DNA of 64,000 nucleotides. It comes from Paraperibacillus esterisolvens (GTDB lineage Bacteria > Bacillota > Bacilli > Bacillales > DSM-1321). A program made the position numbers and the translations under genes. Of the stretch, positions 16,032 to 24,224 are shown piece by piece. The notes under the pieces were generated by a model, which was not told the DNA's origin, did no database searches, and saw only the letters and a program-made list of their open reading frames with translations. The DNA is taken from the NCBI RefSeq assembly GCF_046237625.1, contig NZ_CP143545.1:310001-374000 (forward strand), written 5' to 3'. Each line of letters opens with the position of its first letter. Position 1 is the first letter of the stretch.

Positions 16032-16904
16032 ATGAAAAGATTGGTTGTAATCGGCTCCGGTGTGATGGGACGGGGCATAGCGTACACAGGCTGTACCGGC
16101 GGTTTTCAGACGTCGCTGATTGATTTGGATGAGAGGCAGCTGGAAAATGCAGAGCAGGAGATCCGCCGGATATTTGATGAGGGGGTTTCACGCGGAAAGC
16201 TGGCTCCTAAAGAAAGGGACGAAGCCTTAAGCAGGCTCTCTTTTTCAAACTTCCTGACAGAGCATGTGAGGGAAGCGGATTTAATCATCGAGGCTGTCCC
16301 TGAAAAGCTGGAAATCAAGAAGACCATCTTTGAAGTGATCGATCAGCATGCTCCCGCCCACTGCCTGTTTGCGACCAACACCTCGACGATGAGCCCGACT
16401 GAAATCGCTTCTTTCACCAGGAGGCCCGAGAAGGTTATCGCCATGCATTTTTTTAATCCGGTACATAAGATGAAGCTCGTTGAAATTGTCCGGGGCCTTG
16501 AAACAAGCGACGAAACGGCAGGAGCCATCAGGGCGGCGGCTGTGCAAATGAATAAGGAAACGGTAATGGTAAACGAGTTTCCGGGCTTTGTCACCAGCAG
16601 GATAAGCGCCCTTGTCGGAAATGAAGCCTTCTTTATGCTGCAGGAGGGTGTAGGCACCCCGGAAGAGATTGATAAAGCCATCCGGCTTGGCCTGAATTAC
16701 CCTATGGGTCCCTTTGAGCTTGGTGATCTGGTCGGTCTTGATACAAGGCTCAGCAATTTAAAGTATCTCCATGAAAAGCTTGGAGAGAAATACCGGCCCG
16801 CACCACTCCTGGAACAGTATGTGAAAGCAGGTCGTCTGGGCAGAAAAACTGGACGCGGTGTGTATGAATACAAGAAAACTGAAGAATTATCCAGGAACCC
16901 CTGA
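16032..16904 (+). CDS. paaH: 3-hydroxyacyl-CoA dehydrogenase
   Basis: This enzyme oxidises 3-hydroxyadipyl-CoA to 3-oxoadipyl-CoA with NAD+. The 290 residues begin with a Rossmann motif GSGVMGRGIAY, followed by the family stretches EAVPEKLEIKK, ATNTSTMSPTEIA and MHFFNPVHKMKLVEIVRG (with the catalytic histidine), then NYPMGPFELGDLVGLD in the C-terminal domain. An ATG at 16032 with AAGGGAG about 9 bases upstream is chosen over the adjacent GTG. It lies 116 bp after paaG and 65 bp before the thiolase. Confidence 0.92.
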   Translation: MKRLVVIGSGVMGRGIAYTGCTGGFQTSLIDLDERQLENAEQEIRRIFDEGVSRGKLAPKERDEALSRLSFSNFLTEHVREADLIIEAVPEKLEIKKTIFEVIDQHAPAHCLFATNTSTMSPTEIASFTRRPEKVIAMHFFNPVHKMKLVEIVRGLETSDETAGAIRAAAVQMNKETVMVNEFPGFVTSRISALVGNEAFFMLQEGVGTPEEIDKAIRLGLNYPMGPFELGDLVGLDTRLSNLKYLHEKLGEKYRPAPLLEQYVKAGRLGRKTGRGVYEYKKTEELSRNP

Positions 16905-16969
16905 TTCTTTTTCTGTAGGAAGTCTAATAAACTGCTAGAGCATGTTTTGAGAGAGGAGTGAAGCAGAAA

Positions 16970-18190
16970 GTGAGAGAAGCTGTTATAGTGGACGCCGTCC
17001 GGACGCCGATCGGCAGGTATAATGGGGCCTTGAGGAGCGTCCGCCCTGATGACCTTGGCGCGGTCGTAATAAGGGCATTGATGGACCGGAATCCGGCTGT
17101 CCCGCCTGAGGAAATTGAAGAGGTCGTTTTTGGCAATGCCAACGGAGCCGGTGAAGATAACCGGAATGTGGCCAGAATGTCATGCCTTTTGGCAGGTCTC
17201 CCCGTATCGGCGGGTGGCACGACCATTAACCGTCTTTGCGGCTCCGGCCTGGATGCAGTCAATTATTGTGCCCGGTCCATTCTTTCCGGTGAGGGTGATA
17301 TTTTTATCGCGGGCGGAACGGAGAGCATGACCCGCGCCCCGTTTGTCATGGCAAAGCCTCAAGGGGAGTTTCCAAGAGGCAATATGGAGCTGTTCGACAC
17401 GACGATAGGATGGCGCTTCATCAATAGCCGCCTCCACGATATGTATGGGACAGATTCCATGCCGCGGACCGCTGAGAATGTAGCCGTGAAATATAGAATC
17501 AGCAGGGAGGAACAGGACCGGTTTGCCGCAGAAAGCCAGGCCAAAGCCGAGCATGCCGCCGCGTCCGGCAGGCTCCAGTCGGAGATTATCCCTGTTGCTA
17601 TTCGGGATAAAAGGGGAAAGGAAACCATCATTGCGCACGATGAGCATCCCCGGCCCGGGACGACCGCAGAAAAGCTCGCCGTACTGAAGCCGCTGTTTGA
17701 GGGCGGGTCTGTAACAGCAGGGAATTCCTCCGGCGTGAATGACGGGGCATCTGCCCTCCTCATGATGAGCCGGGAAAAGGCGGATGAACTGGGAATTGAG
17801 CCGCTGGCCCGCTATGTTGTTTCGGCATCTGCAGGGGTCGAACCCTCCATCATGGGGATAGGTCCTGTCCCGGCCGTGAAAAAAGCGCTGAAAAGAGCCG
17901 GTCTGTCTATTGCAGATATGGACTTGATCGAACTGAACGAGGCATTCGCAGCCCAGTCGCTCGCGTGCATCCGGGACCTGGGAATTCCGGGGGAAAAGGT
18001 CAATGTGAATGGGGGTGCCATAGCATTTGGCCATCCTCTCGGTGCGAGCGGTGCCAGGATCATGACCACCCTGCTTCATGAAATGAAAAGACGGGGAACC
18101 AGATACGGCCTGGCGGCCATGTGTGTCGGTGTCGGCCAGGGGATTGCAGCCATTGTGGAAGCGGCAGGGAGTTCGAAATTAAGAATATAG
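16970..18190 (+). CDS. paaJ: 3-oxoadipyl-CoA thiolase (acetyl-CoA acyltransferase)
   Basis: This thiolase cleaves 3-oxoadipyl-CoA to acetyl-CoA and succinyl-CoA, the last step of the phenylacetate route. The nucleophilic cysteine is in NRLCGSGLDAV, the histidine in NGGAIAFGHPLGASGARI and the second cysteine in AAMCVGVGQG. The GTG at 16970 (MREAVIVDAVRTPIGRYNG) fits the family N-terminus; a GTG 12 bases upstream is too close to the GAGAGGAG site. The length (about 406 codons) is normal. The reading frame continues after the stop into the remnant of a hydratase. Confidence 0.9.
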   Translation: MREAVIVDAVRTPIGRYNGALRSVRPDDLGAVVIRALMDRNPAVPPEEIEEVVFGNANGAGEDNRNVARMSCLLAGLPVSAGGTTINRLCGSGLDAVNYCARSILSGEGDIFIAGGTESMTRAPFVMAKPQGEFPRGNMELFDTTIGWRFINSRLHDMYGTDSMPRTAENVAVKYRISREEQDRFAAESQAKAEHAAASGRLQSEIIPVAIRDKRGKETIIAHDEHPRPGTTAEKLAVLKPLFEGGSVTAGNSSGVNDGASALLMMSREKADELGIEPLARYVVSASAGVEPSIMGIGPVPAVKKALKRAGLSIADMDLIELNEAFAAQSLACIRDLGIPGEKVNVNGGAIAFGHPLGASGARIMTTLLHEMKRRGTRYGLAAMCVGVGQGIAAIVEAAGSSKLRI

Positions 18191-18412
18191 AGTTTTCGGG
18201 CTGCCAGAAAGCTTGCTGCCGAAATCCTGCGTAATGCCCCCTTTGCTGTAAGGAGTGCTAAGAAAGCAATTTCAGCCGGCATAGGAACAGGCTTAAAAAC
18301 AGGACTTGCAATCGAAGCGGAAGCCTATGAACGGATCATTCCCACCCGGGACCGGATTGAGGCCCTGCAAGCCTTTGGTGAAAAGCGTAAGCCTGTTTTT
18401 ATTGGTGAGTGA
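18191..18412 (+). pseudogene. C-terminal remnant of a third enoyl-CoA hydratase
   Basis: Directly after the thiolase stop, in the same frame, about 73 codons read AARKLAAEILRNAPFAVRSA, then AISAGIGTGLKTGLAIEAEA and ALQAFGEKRKPVFIGE before a TGA. This is the C-terminal region of an enoyl-CoA hydratase, including its final RxPxFxG-like tail. The N-terminal two thirds, including both active-site motifs, are missing, and there is no start codon or ribosome-binding site. It is a deletion remnant of a paralogue once placed after the thiolase gene. Confidence 0.8.
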
Positions 18413-18432
18413 TTCGTATTATGAATTAAACC

Positions 18433-18472
18433 ATGACCCTGGAGATGTCCAAGGGTCTCTTAAGTGTTTTTG
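18433..18472 (+). terminator. Probable terminator after the paa operon
   Basis: GACCCTGG and CCAAGGGTC pair around AGATGT with one bulged base, followed by a short T-rich stretch (TCTTAAGTGTTTTT). It lies after the hydratase remnant. The rest of 18473-18553 is AT-rich and contains the paaX upstream region, including the symmetric stretch ACGGTTTATTTCCGT. Confidence 0.5.
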
Positions 18473-18553
18473 CAAAATAGTAAATATACTGATATTATAT
18501 TCCTATGACGGTTTATTTCCGTTCTACAATAATTTATTAAGGATGACATAAGC

Positions 18554-19426
18554 TTGAATACTAGATCAATGATTTTTACCCTTTATGGTGACTATATTTC
18601 TCATTATGGAAGCAAGATCTGGATTGGTAGCCTGATCAGGCTGCTCAATGAATTTGGCCATAACGACCAATCTGTCAGGGCAGCCATTTCCAGGATGAAT
18701 AAGCAGGAATGGGTGCAGGCGGAGAAGATTGGGAATAAAAGCTATTATTCTTTGACAGAACGCGGGCAGAAGAGAATCGATGAGGCCGCCAAGCGGATTT
18801 TCAAGCTGAAGCCTGAGGAGTGGGATGGCAAATGGAGGATCCTCATGTACTCCATCCCCGAGGAAATCCGGAGCGTCCGGGATGAACTTCGGAAAGAGCT
18901 GATCTGGAGCGGATTCGGAACAATGTCCAACAGCACCTGGCTGTCGGCTAATAATCTGGAAAAGCAGGTTGGCGATTTAATCGAGAAATATGAAATCCAG
19001 CCCTATGTCGATTTCTTTACTGCAGAGTACAAGGGTCCGCATGAGAACCTGAGGCTGGTGGAAAAAAGCTGGGACCTTGAGGATATCAATGCGAAGTATC
19101 AGGAGTTTATCAGTACATACAGCCAGAAGTACATCATCGATAAAAACAAAATACTAAAAGGGCAGCTGACAGATGCCGAGTGCTTTGTCGAGCGGGCGAA
19201 GCTGGTTCATGAATACCGGAAATTTCTGTTCGTCGACCCCGGCCTTCCAGAGGAGCTGCTGCCAGAAAAATGGCTTGGCGGCCACGCAGCCTCCCTGTTT
19301 AGTGACTATTATAGAGAGCTGGCAGAGCCTGCTTCCCGCTTTTTTGAAGCTGTCTTCAAGGAAGGCAACGCTCTCGGGAACAAAGACGAGGAGTATGATA
19401 TATTAGATCATCCTTATATCCTGTAG
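18554..19426 (+). CDS. paaX: Phenylacetate catabolism regulator PaaX
   Basis: PaaX is a winged-helix repressor of phenylacetate genes that responds to phenylacetyl-CoA. The N-terminus MNTRSMIFTLYGDYISHYG and the stretch GHNDQSVRAAISRMNKQEW form the DNA-binding part, followed by EWDGKWRILMYSIPEEIRSV and a C-terminal PaaX domain ending near DPGLPEELLPEKWLGGHA. The 290 residues are normal for the family. The start is a TTG after AAGGATG. It is transcribed with the cluster and is the only regulator in the aromatic island, which makes it the prime candidate for the shared motif at 9856, 21423 and 27961. Confidence 0.93.
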   Translation: MNTRSMIFTLYGDYISHYGSKIWIGSLIRLLNEFGHNDQSVRAAISRMNKQEWVQAEKIGNKSYYSLTERGQKRIDEAAKRIFKLKPEEWDGKWRILMYSIPEEIRSVRDELRKELIWSGFGTMSNSTWLSANNLEKQVGDLIEKYEIQPYVDFFTAEYKGPHENLRLVEKSWDLEDINAKYQEFISTYSQKYIIDKNKILKGQLTDAECFVERAKLVHEYRKFLFVDPGLPEELLPEKWLGGHAASLFSDYYRELAEPASRFFEAVFKEGNALGNKDEEYDILDHPYIL

Positions 19427-19450
19427 CAGGAAGGCATCAGATGCAGAACG

Positions 19451-19500
19451 GCAAGTAAAGCTGACGTTCCCGCAAGTAAATCAGCGGGTTCCGCAAGTAA
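19451..19500. repeat. Tandem GCAAGTAA repeat, 21-bp period
   Basis: GCAAGTAA occurs at 19451, 19472 and 19493, exactly 21 bp apart, each preceded by C/CC and separated by variable text. No gene covers it. I recall similar CCGCAAGTAA arrays from other Bacillus genomes. Confidence 0.75.
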
Positions 19501-19654
19501 CGGGCCTGGACTGTGATGCTGATGACACTCTAACTATATAAAATAATTAAGAAGAGAATTCTAACAGAAAATGTATCAATAAGGATGAAAATCTACAAAA
19601 TTCATAGAGTTTTTACCTCTGGAAGCGGTCTTGATGCGGCCGAACGATTGCGAT

Positions 19655-19687
19655 TAAAAAAAGAGGATGCCTGGGGCATCCTCTTTA
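19655..19687 (-). terminator. Intrinsic terminator of the gamma-carbonic-anhydrase-like gene
   Basis: AAAGAGGATGCC and GGCATCCTCTTT form a 12-bp stem with a short loop, ending in a T-run on the minus strand. It starts immediately after the stop of the minus-strand gene. Confidence 0.85.
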
Positions 19688-19688
19688 T

Positions 19689-20219
19689 TCATGAATCAAA
19701 CAGATCTCCTGCCAGGTTTATGCGGTATTCCCTGCCTTTTTGGACATATGTATCGATGGATAGCTGGATGAGCTCCAGGTCTCTGCTGCCGATTTCACGA
19801 ACGGGCTTTCCTGGTGAGCCGACGACAAGGGAACGCGGCGGTATGACTTTGCCGGCTGGAATGAGTGTATTGGCACCGATTATGCATTCCTCCCCGATTT
19901 CCGCTCCATCAAGGATGGTTGCGCCCATGCCAATGATGGACCTTTTCCGGATGGTGCAGCCGTGGAGGATTGCGTTATGGCCGACTGTGACTTCATCTTC
20001 AATGACAAGGGGTGAGCCTTCATACAAGTGGCAGGTGACGTTATCCTGGATGCTGCAGCGTTCGCCGATGGTGATTGTGTCCTCATCCCCGCGAAGGACG
20101 GCATTGAACCAGACACTGGACTCTTTTCCGATGACCACATCTCCTATGATATAGCTGCCGGGAGCCTGGAATACAGAGGGATCCACTCTGGGTTTTTTAT
20201 CGAGATAGGATAGAATCAT
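19689..20219 (-). CDS. Gamma-carbonic anhydrase/PaaY-like hexapeptide-repeat protein
   Basis: This 176-residue left-handed beta-helix protein has hexapeptide repeats throughout (GDVVIGKESSVWFNAVLRGD, TVGHNAILHGCTI, IGMGATILDGAEIGE). Likely zinc ligands are the histidines in VTCHLYEG, VGHNAILHG and nearby, as in gamma-carbonic anhydrases, PaaY and B. subtilis YtoA. PaaY of proteobacteria is a thioesterase that relieves toxic CoA intermediates; sequence alone does not separate the two functions. It lies on the strand opposite to paaX and is a single gene with its own terminator. The position in the island favours a PaaY-like role. Confidence 0.85.
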   Translation of the reverse strand: MILSYLDKKPRVDPSVFQAPGSYIIGDVVIGKESSVWFNAVLRGDEDTITIGERCSIQDNVTCHLYEGSPLVIEDEVTVGHNAILHGCTIRKRSIIGMGATILDGAEIGEECIIGANTLIPAGKVIPPRSLVVGSPGKPVREIGSRDLELIQLSIDTYVQKGREYRINLAGDLFDS

Positions 20220-20293
20220 AGAAAAACTCCTTTTCTGAATTGTCTAATTTTTAAAATTAGTATAACATTATTTTTACGAAGGAGGGTATTTTT

Positions 20294-21241
20294 GTGAATC
20301 AACTGACTCGGGTATTGGGAATTCAGTATCCAATCATACAGGGCGGGATGGGGAACATCAGCAGCAGCATCCTGACGGCAGCGGTATCGGAGGCTGGGGC
20401 ACTGGGGACGATAGGTGCCGGGACCATGGGGGCGGAAGAAGTTGAAAAAATAATCCTGAACACGAAGGAAAGAACTTCAAGGCCTTTTTCCTTGAATGTG
20501 GCGCTTGGCGTATCTCCTGACCCAAAGGGAATCCTGAGGCTTGCGGTGAAGCACAGACTGAGCACTGTTACTTTATCGGCTGGCAACCCGTCACCCTTCA
20601 TTTCGCAGCTGAAGGAGAAGGGAATCAAGGTTATTGTCGTCACGGCGTCAGTGAAGCAGGCATTAAAGGCAGAAGCAGCCGGGGCGGATATCGTAGCTGC
20701 GGAGGGCTATGAGGCAGCCGGGATTAATTCCAGCCTGGAAACGACCACCCTTGCCTTAATTCCGCAGATTGTCCAGGCCCTGTCTGTTCCTGTCGCGGCG
20801 GCGGGAGGGATAGCCGATGGCCGCGGTCTTGCAGCCATGCTTGCCCTTGGTGCATCCGGTGTCCAGATGGGAACCAGATTCATTGCGACGAAGGATGCTC
20901 CTTTTCATGATACATATAAGCAGAAGATACTCGCTGCATCCGACCATGATACGGTGATTGTGGGACGAACAGCCGGAAAGATCAGGAGGCTGCTAAAATC
21001 GCCTTATGCCGATGGATTGCTGATGGCCGAGAAGAATGGAATCAGCCCGGATGAGTTCGCCCTGCTGACAACTGAGGAACAGCATAAGCTTGGGGCGCTG
21101 CGGGGAGATGAAGAGCAAGGGTTCATGAATGGCGGCCAGATCTCAGGCTTGATCACAGACATCCCATCTGTCAGGGAGCTGGTCATACGCATGGCTCAAG
21201 AAGCTAAGGAACAGCTGGCGAGTGCTTCGCTGATGATTTGA
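20294..21241 (+). CDS. Nitronate monooxygenase/FabK-like flavoprotein
   Basis: This is a 315-residue FMN-dependent TIM-barrel protein of the NMO (2-nitropropane dioxygenase)/FabK family. Motifs are GIQYPIIQGGMGNISS at the N-terminus, ADIVAAEGYEAAG, PVAAAGGIADGRGLAAMLALGASGVQMGTRF and a late GQISGLI. Members either oxidise nitronates or reduce enoyl-ACP. No fatty-acid synthesis gene is near, so a detoxification or accessory role is as likely as either. It starts with a GTG after GGAGGG and is followed by a terminator, so it forms a single-gene unit inside the aromatic island. Confidence 0.82.
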   Translation: MNQLTRVLGIQYPIIQGGMGNISSSILTAAVSEAGALGTIGAGTMGAEEVEKIILNTKERTSRPFSLNVALGVSPDPKGILRLAVKHRLSTVTLSAGNPSPFISQLKEKGIKVIVVTASVKQALKAEAAGADIVAAEGYEAAGINSSLETTTLALIPQIVQALSVPVAAAGGIADGRGLAAMLALGASGVQMGTRFIATKDAPFHDTYKQKILAASDHDTVIVGRTAGKIRRLLKSPYADGLLMAEKNGISPDEFALLTTEEQHKLGALRGDEEQGFMNGGQISGLITDIPSVRELVIRMAQEAKEQLASASLMI

Positions 21242-21271
21242 AAATGTCCTCCTAAAAGGGACATTTTTTTT
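21240..21271 (+). terminator. Intrinsic terminator after the NMO-like gene
   Basis: AAAATGTCC and GGGACATTTT form a stem around TCCTAAAA and run into eight T residues. Confidence 0.88.
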
Positions 21272-21392
21272 GCCAGGAAGGCCCGGTACAGTGTCATCCG
21301 GCATGCATTCGCAGGATGGTGGACCCGGAGGACAGTCTATAAGTTTTTGGTTGTACGATTTATTGAATATATAAAAATTTCTAACAATTAAT

Positions 21393-21421
21393 TGACCTCA
21401 AATTTAACGTAATGTTATGAT
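21393..21421 (+). promoter_or_regulatory. Sigma-A promoter of the thioesterase-PheDH unit
   Basis: TTGACC (21393-21398), a 17-bp spacer and TATGAT (21416-21421). An imperfect palindrome TTAACGTAATGTTA (21404-21417) lies in the spacer and reaches the -10. Confidence 0.65.
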
Positions 21422-21422
21422 A

Positions 21423-21436
21423 GCGTTAAAATAACG
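21423..21436. promoter_or_regulatory. Candidate island operator, site 2 (at the transcription start)
   Basis: GCGTTAAAATAACG, with palindromic ends CGTT and AACG, lies just after the -10 and covers the probable transcription start. The palindrome ATAACGTTAT (21431-21440) overlaps its right end. It matches sites at 9856 and 27961. Confidence 0.55.
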
Positions 21437-21470
21437 TTATACATATTTGGTATAAAAGCGGGTGGTCAAC

Positions 21471-21863
21471 ATGCGTTCAGGTCTTGCTTTAGGGAAAACC
21501 GCCTCGATCGATATCACAGTCACCAGGGAAATGTTTGCACAGTTTGAGGAGGAGCTGGTCCATCCCGTTTATTCCACAGTCTCAATGGTTTACCATATGG
21601 AATGGGCTTCCAGGCTGATTATCCTGCCATTTCTTGAGGACCATGAAGAAGGGATGGGAAGTGCTGTATCGGTCAGACATCTGGCACCATGCGCGGAAGG
21701 CGCGGCAGTCAGGGTTACAGCAGCTGTATCCGGACTTCGCGGAAATCAGGTGGTGACCAGGGTGAAGGCCGAAAACGAAGGCAGGACAATCGGGATTGGG
21801 AAAATTACGCAGACGATCCTGACCAGGGAAAGGATTGCGGGGATGATAAATGGAAACCAGTGA
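21471..21863 (+). CDS. Hotdog-fold thioesterase family protein
   Basis: This 130-residue protein has the hotdog thioesterase pattern, close to the FlK/YneP-like acyl-CoA thioesterase group: HPVYSTVSMVYHMEWASRLI with a helix running into LPFLEDHEEGMGSAVSVRH, then AAVRVTAAVSGLRGNQVVTR. The ATG at 21471 is preferred over a GTG 9 bases upstream that overlaps the GGGTGG site. Its stop lies just before the PheDH start region, so both share a promoter. It might hydrolyse dead-end CoA esters of the aromatic route, but this is inference from position. Confidence 0.75.
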   Translation: MRSGLALGKTASIDITVTREMFAQFEEELVHPVYSTVSMVYHMEWASRLIILPFLEDHEEGMGSAVSVRHLAPCAEGAAVRVTAAVSGLRGNQVVTRVKAENEGRTIGIGKITQTILTRERIAGMINGNQ

Positions 21864-21921
21864 GGTTCTGAATAAAAATGAAAGCGCTATCATAATTCAG
21901 CGCGATAAAGGAGAAAAGTTT

Positions 21922-23022
21922 ATGTTTGAGAAAATCAGAGAGCATGAACAGGTTGTATTCTGCAATGATGAGTCTACAGGCCTGAAGGCCATTATCGCCA
22001 TTCACAGCACACGTCTCGGCCCGGCTCTGGGCGGCTGCCGCATGCATCCATATGAAACAGTCGATGCCGCACTTCAGGATGTACTGCGCCTGTCGAAGGG
22101 GATGACATACAAATGCGCTGCGGCCGATGTTGATTTTGGCGGCGGCAAGGCGGTTATCATCGGAGATCCGGCGAGCGGTAAAAGCCCGGAACTGTTCAGG
22201 GCCTTCGGGCAGTTTGTGGAATCCCTGAATGGGCGGTTCTACACAGGAACCGACATGGGCACCTCACCTGAGGATTTCATTCATGCCTTAAAGGAAACCA
22301 ACTGCATCGTCGGTGTGGACGAAGTGTACGGCGGAAGCGGCGACTCCTCTATCCCGACGGCCCAGGGAGTGATTTACGGGCTGCAGGCAACAAACAATGC
22401 CATCTGGGGCAGCAATGACTTATCTGGAAAAACCTACAGCATCCAGGGCCTTGGCAAGGTGGGATTCAAGGTGGCAGAGGTGCTGATCGACAGCGGTGCA
22501 CAGTTATATGTCACAGACATCAATCAAACGGCTGTGGACGCCATCCTTGCTAAGGCCCGCTCAGCCGGGGCTGTGGTAAAGGCGGTTGAAAGCAGCGAAA
22601 TTTACTCACAGCAGGCTGATGTGTTTATCCCATGTGCCATGGGGGGCATCATCAACGATACCACCATCCCCGAACTGCAGGTCAAGGCTGTTGCAGGATC
22701 TGCGAATAATCAGCTTCAGGAAGAAAGGCACGGAAGGATGCTCCAGGAAAACGGAATTCTGTACGCACCGGATTATATCGTCAACAGCGGCGGCCTGATC
22801 CAGGTTGCTGATGAATTGTATTCCCCCAACAAGGAAAGAGTCCTTAGAAAGACAAAGGCTATCTATAACTCTCTTCAAAATATCTACAGCTGCGCGGAAC
22901 GTGAAGGCATGACCACCATTGAAGCCGCCAATATGTTCTGCGAAAAAAGGATCGAAGCAAGCACGCGGCGGAACAGCTTCTTTTCCCATATGAAACGGCC
23001 GAAGTGGGCAGTAAGGGTCTGA
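21922..23022 (+). CDS. pdh: Phenylalanine dehydrogenase
   Basis: This NAD-dependent amino-acid dehydrogenase should convert phenylalanine to phenylpyruvate and ammonia. The 366 residues follow the Glu/Leu/Phe/Val dehydrogenase family: STRLGPALGGCRMHPYETV, the catalytic lysine in GMTYKCAAADVDFGGGKAV, RFYTGTDMGTS, and the nucleotide-binding GLGKVGFKVAE. The sequence is much closer to Bacillus phenylalanine dehydrogenases, as I recall them, than to leucine dehydrogenases, notably in GGSGDSSIPTAQGV and CNDESTGLKAIIAIH. The ATG at 21922 follows AAAGGAG; upstream in-frame codons lack a site. It is followed by the 2-oxoacid dehydrogenase genes. Confidence 0.88.
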   Translation: MFEKIREHEQVVFCNDESTGLKAIIAIHSTRLGPALGGCRMHPYETVDAALQDVLRLSKGMTYKCAAADVDFGGGKAVIIGDPASGKSPELFRAFGQFVESLNGRFYTGTDMGTSPEDFIHALKETNCIVGVDEVYGGSGDSSIPTAQGVIYGLQATNNAIWGSNDLSGKTYSIQGLGKVGFKVAEVLIDSGAQLYVTDINQTAVDAILAKARSAGAVVKAVESSEIYSQQADVFIPCAMGGIINDTTIPELQVKAVAGSANNQLQEERHGRMLQENGILYAPDYIVNSGGLIQVADELYSPNKERVLRKTKAIYNSLQNIYSCAEREGMTTIEAANMFCEKRIEASTRRNSFFSHMKRPKWAVRV

Positions 23023-23153
23023 TTGCTTTGAAAATAAAAAGAGAATAAAAGACTGATTGACTGACTGCATCCGCAAATGTAATCCCGGCAGAAACTGAAT
23101 CTGGCAGATTTCACAGGCGGGGCCGGGGGCAATAAGTTCAGGAGGAGGAGAAC

Positions 23154-24224
23154 ATGGATAAGTCTTTCCCGATTTTTCAAGTGATGGATCAGGATGGGAA
23201 TCTAGTGTCAGGGGAGCACAGGGATCTTGTGACTGTTGAGCGGGTTAAGATGTTTTACAGGGAAATGATTAGAATCAGGAGGTTTGACCGGAAGGCGGTC
23301 AGCCTGCAGCGGCAGGGGCGGATCGGGACGTATGCACCATTTGAAGGACAGGAGGCATCACAGGCGGGAAGCGCAATTGCGCTTGCGTCTGGCGACTGGA
23401 TGTTCCCGACTTACCGGGATCATGGAGCAGCCATGACTTTCGGCCATTCGCTCCGGAGTATCCTCCTTTTCTGGAACGGGAGAAATGAAGGCTGTGTACC
23501 TCCGCCAGATAGAAAGATCTTCCCGCCGGCCATCCCGATTGCCACACAGATACCGCACGCAGCCGGCGCCGCCCTCGCTGAAAAGAGGAAGGGCACAAGG
23601 AATGCAGCGATCTGCTATTTTGGTGACGGAGCAACCTCTGAGGGAGATTTCCATGAGGGCTTGAATTTTGCCAGTGTGTTCAAATCACCTGTGGTGTATT
23701 TCAACCAAAATAATCAGTATGCGATCTCTGTGCCGGTCAGCAGGCAGATGAATTCAAGAACCATTGCGCAGAAGGCGGTCGCCTATGATATGGACGGGGT
23801 GCGCGTGGATGGTAACGATGTGTTTGCAGTATATATTCAGACCGGCATTGCGCTGGAGCGGGCACGTGACGGCAGGGGGCCGACCCTCATTGAGGCATTG
23901 ACCTGGAGGTATGGCGCCCATACAACAGCAGATGATCCATCAAAATACCGTGACCAGTCTGAAAGTGCCGCACGGAGGGCCGAATCAGATCCTCTCCTCC
24001 GGCTTGAACGCTGGCTGCAAAATGAAGGCGCCTGGGATCCTGACTGGGTGAAGGCCGTGGAAGAGGAAGCCGGTGCCGAAATCGATGCGGCCATCCTTGA
24101 AATGGAGAACTATCCAGCAGCTGATCCTGCTGTGATTTTTGATTATGTATTTGAAAAGCCGACATGGACGATAGAGAAGCAGAAGAAGGCCTATCTCGAG
24201 CTGGCCGGGGAGGGATCGTGGTGA
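23154..24224 (+). CDS. 2-oxoacid dehydrogenase E1 alpha subunit
   Basis: This is the thiamine-pyrophosphate-binding subunit of an oxidative decarboxylase. The 356 residues include RRFDRKAVSLQRQGRIGTYA, FEGQEASQAGSAIAL and the TPP motif GDGATSEGDFHEG followed by the distal Asn pair in VYFNQNNQYAI. The ATG follows AGGAGGAG. Four genes for E1 alpha, E1 beta, E2 and E3 run head to tail with overlaps or no gaps. Placed after phenylalanine dehydrogenase and before HPPD, the complex likely handles phenylpyruvate, giving phenylacetyl-CoA, although branched-chain 2-oxoacids cannot be excluded. Confidence 0.9.
   Translation: MDKSFPIFQVMDQDGNLVSGEHRDLVTVERVKMFYREMIRIRRFDRKAVSLQRQGRIGTYAPFEGQEASQAGSAIALASGDWMFPTYRDHGAAMTFGHSLRSILLFWNGRNEGCVPPPDRKIFPPAIPIATQIPHAAGAALAEKRKGTRNAAICYFGDGATSEGDFHEGLNFASVFKSPVVYFNQNNQYAISVPVSRQMNSRTIAQKAVAYDMDGVRVDGNDVFAVYIQTGIALERARDGRGPTLIEALTWRYGAHTTADDPSKYRDQSESAARRAESDPLLRLERWLQNEGAWDPDWVKAVEEEAGAEIDAAILEMENYPAADPAVIFDYVFEKPTWTIEKQKKAYLELAGEGSW

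Noticed and set aside
17180..18079. Antisense frame of 299 codons opposite the thiolase gene
   Set aside because: Shadow of a well-supported thiolase gene.
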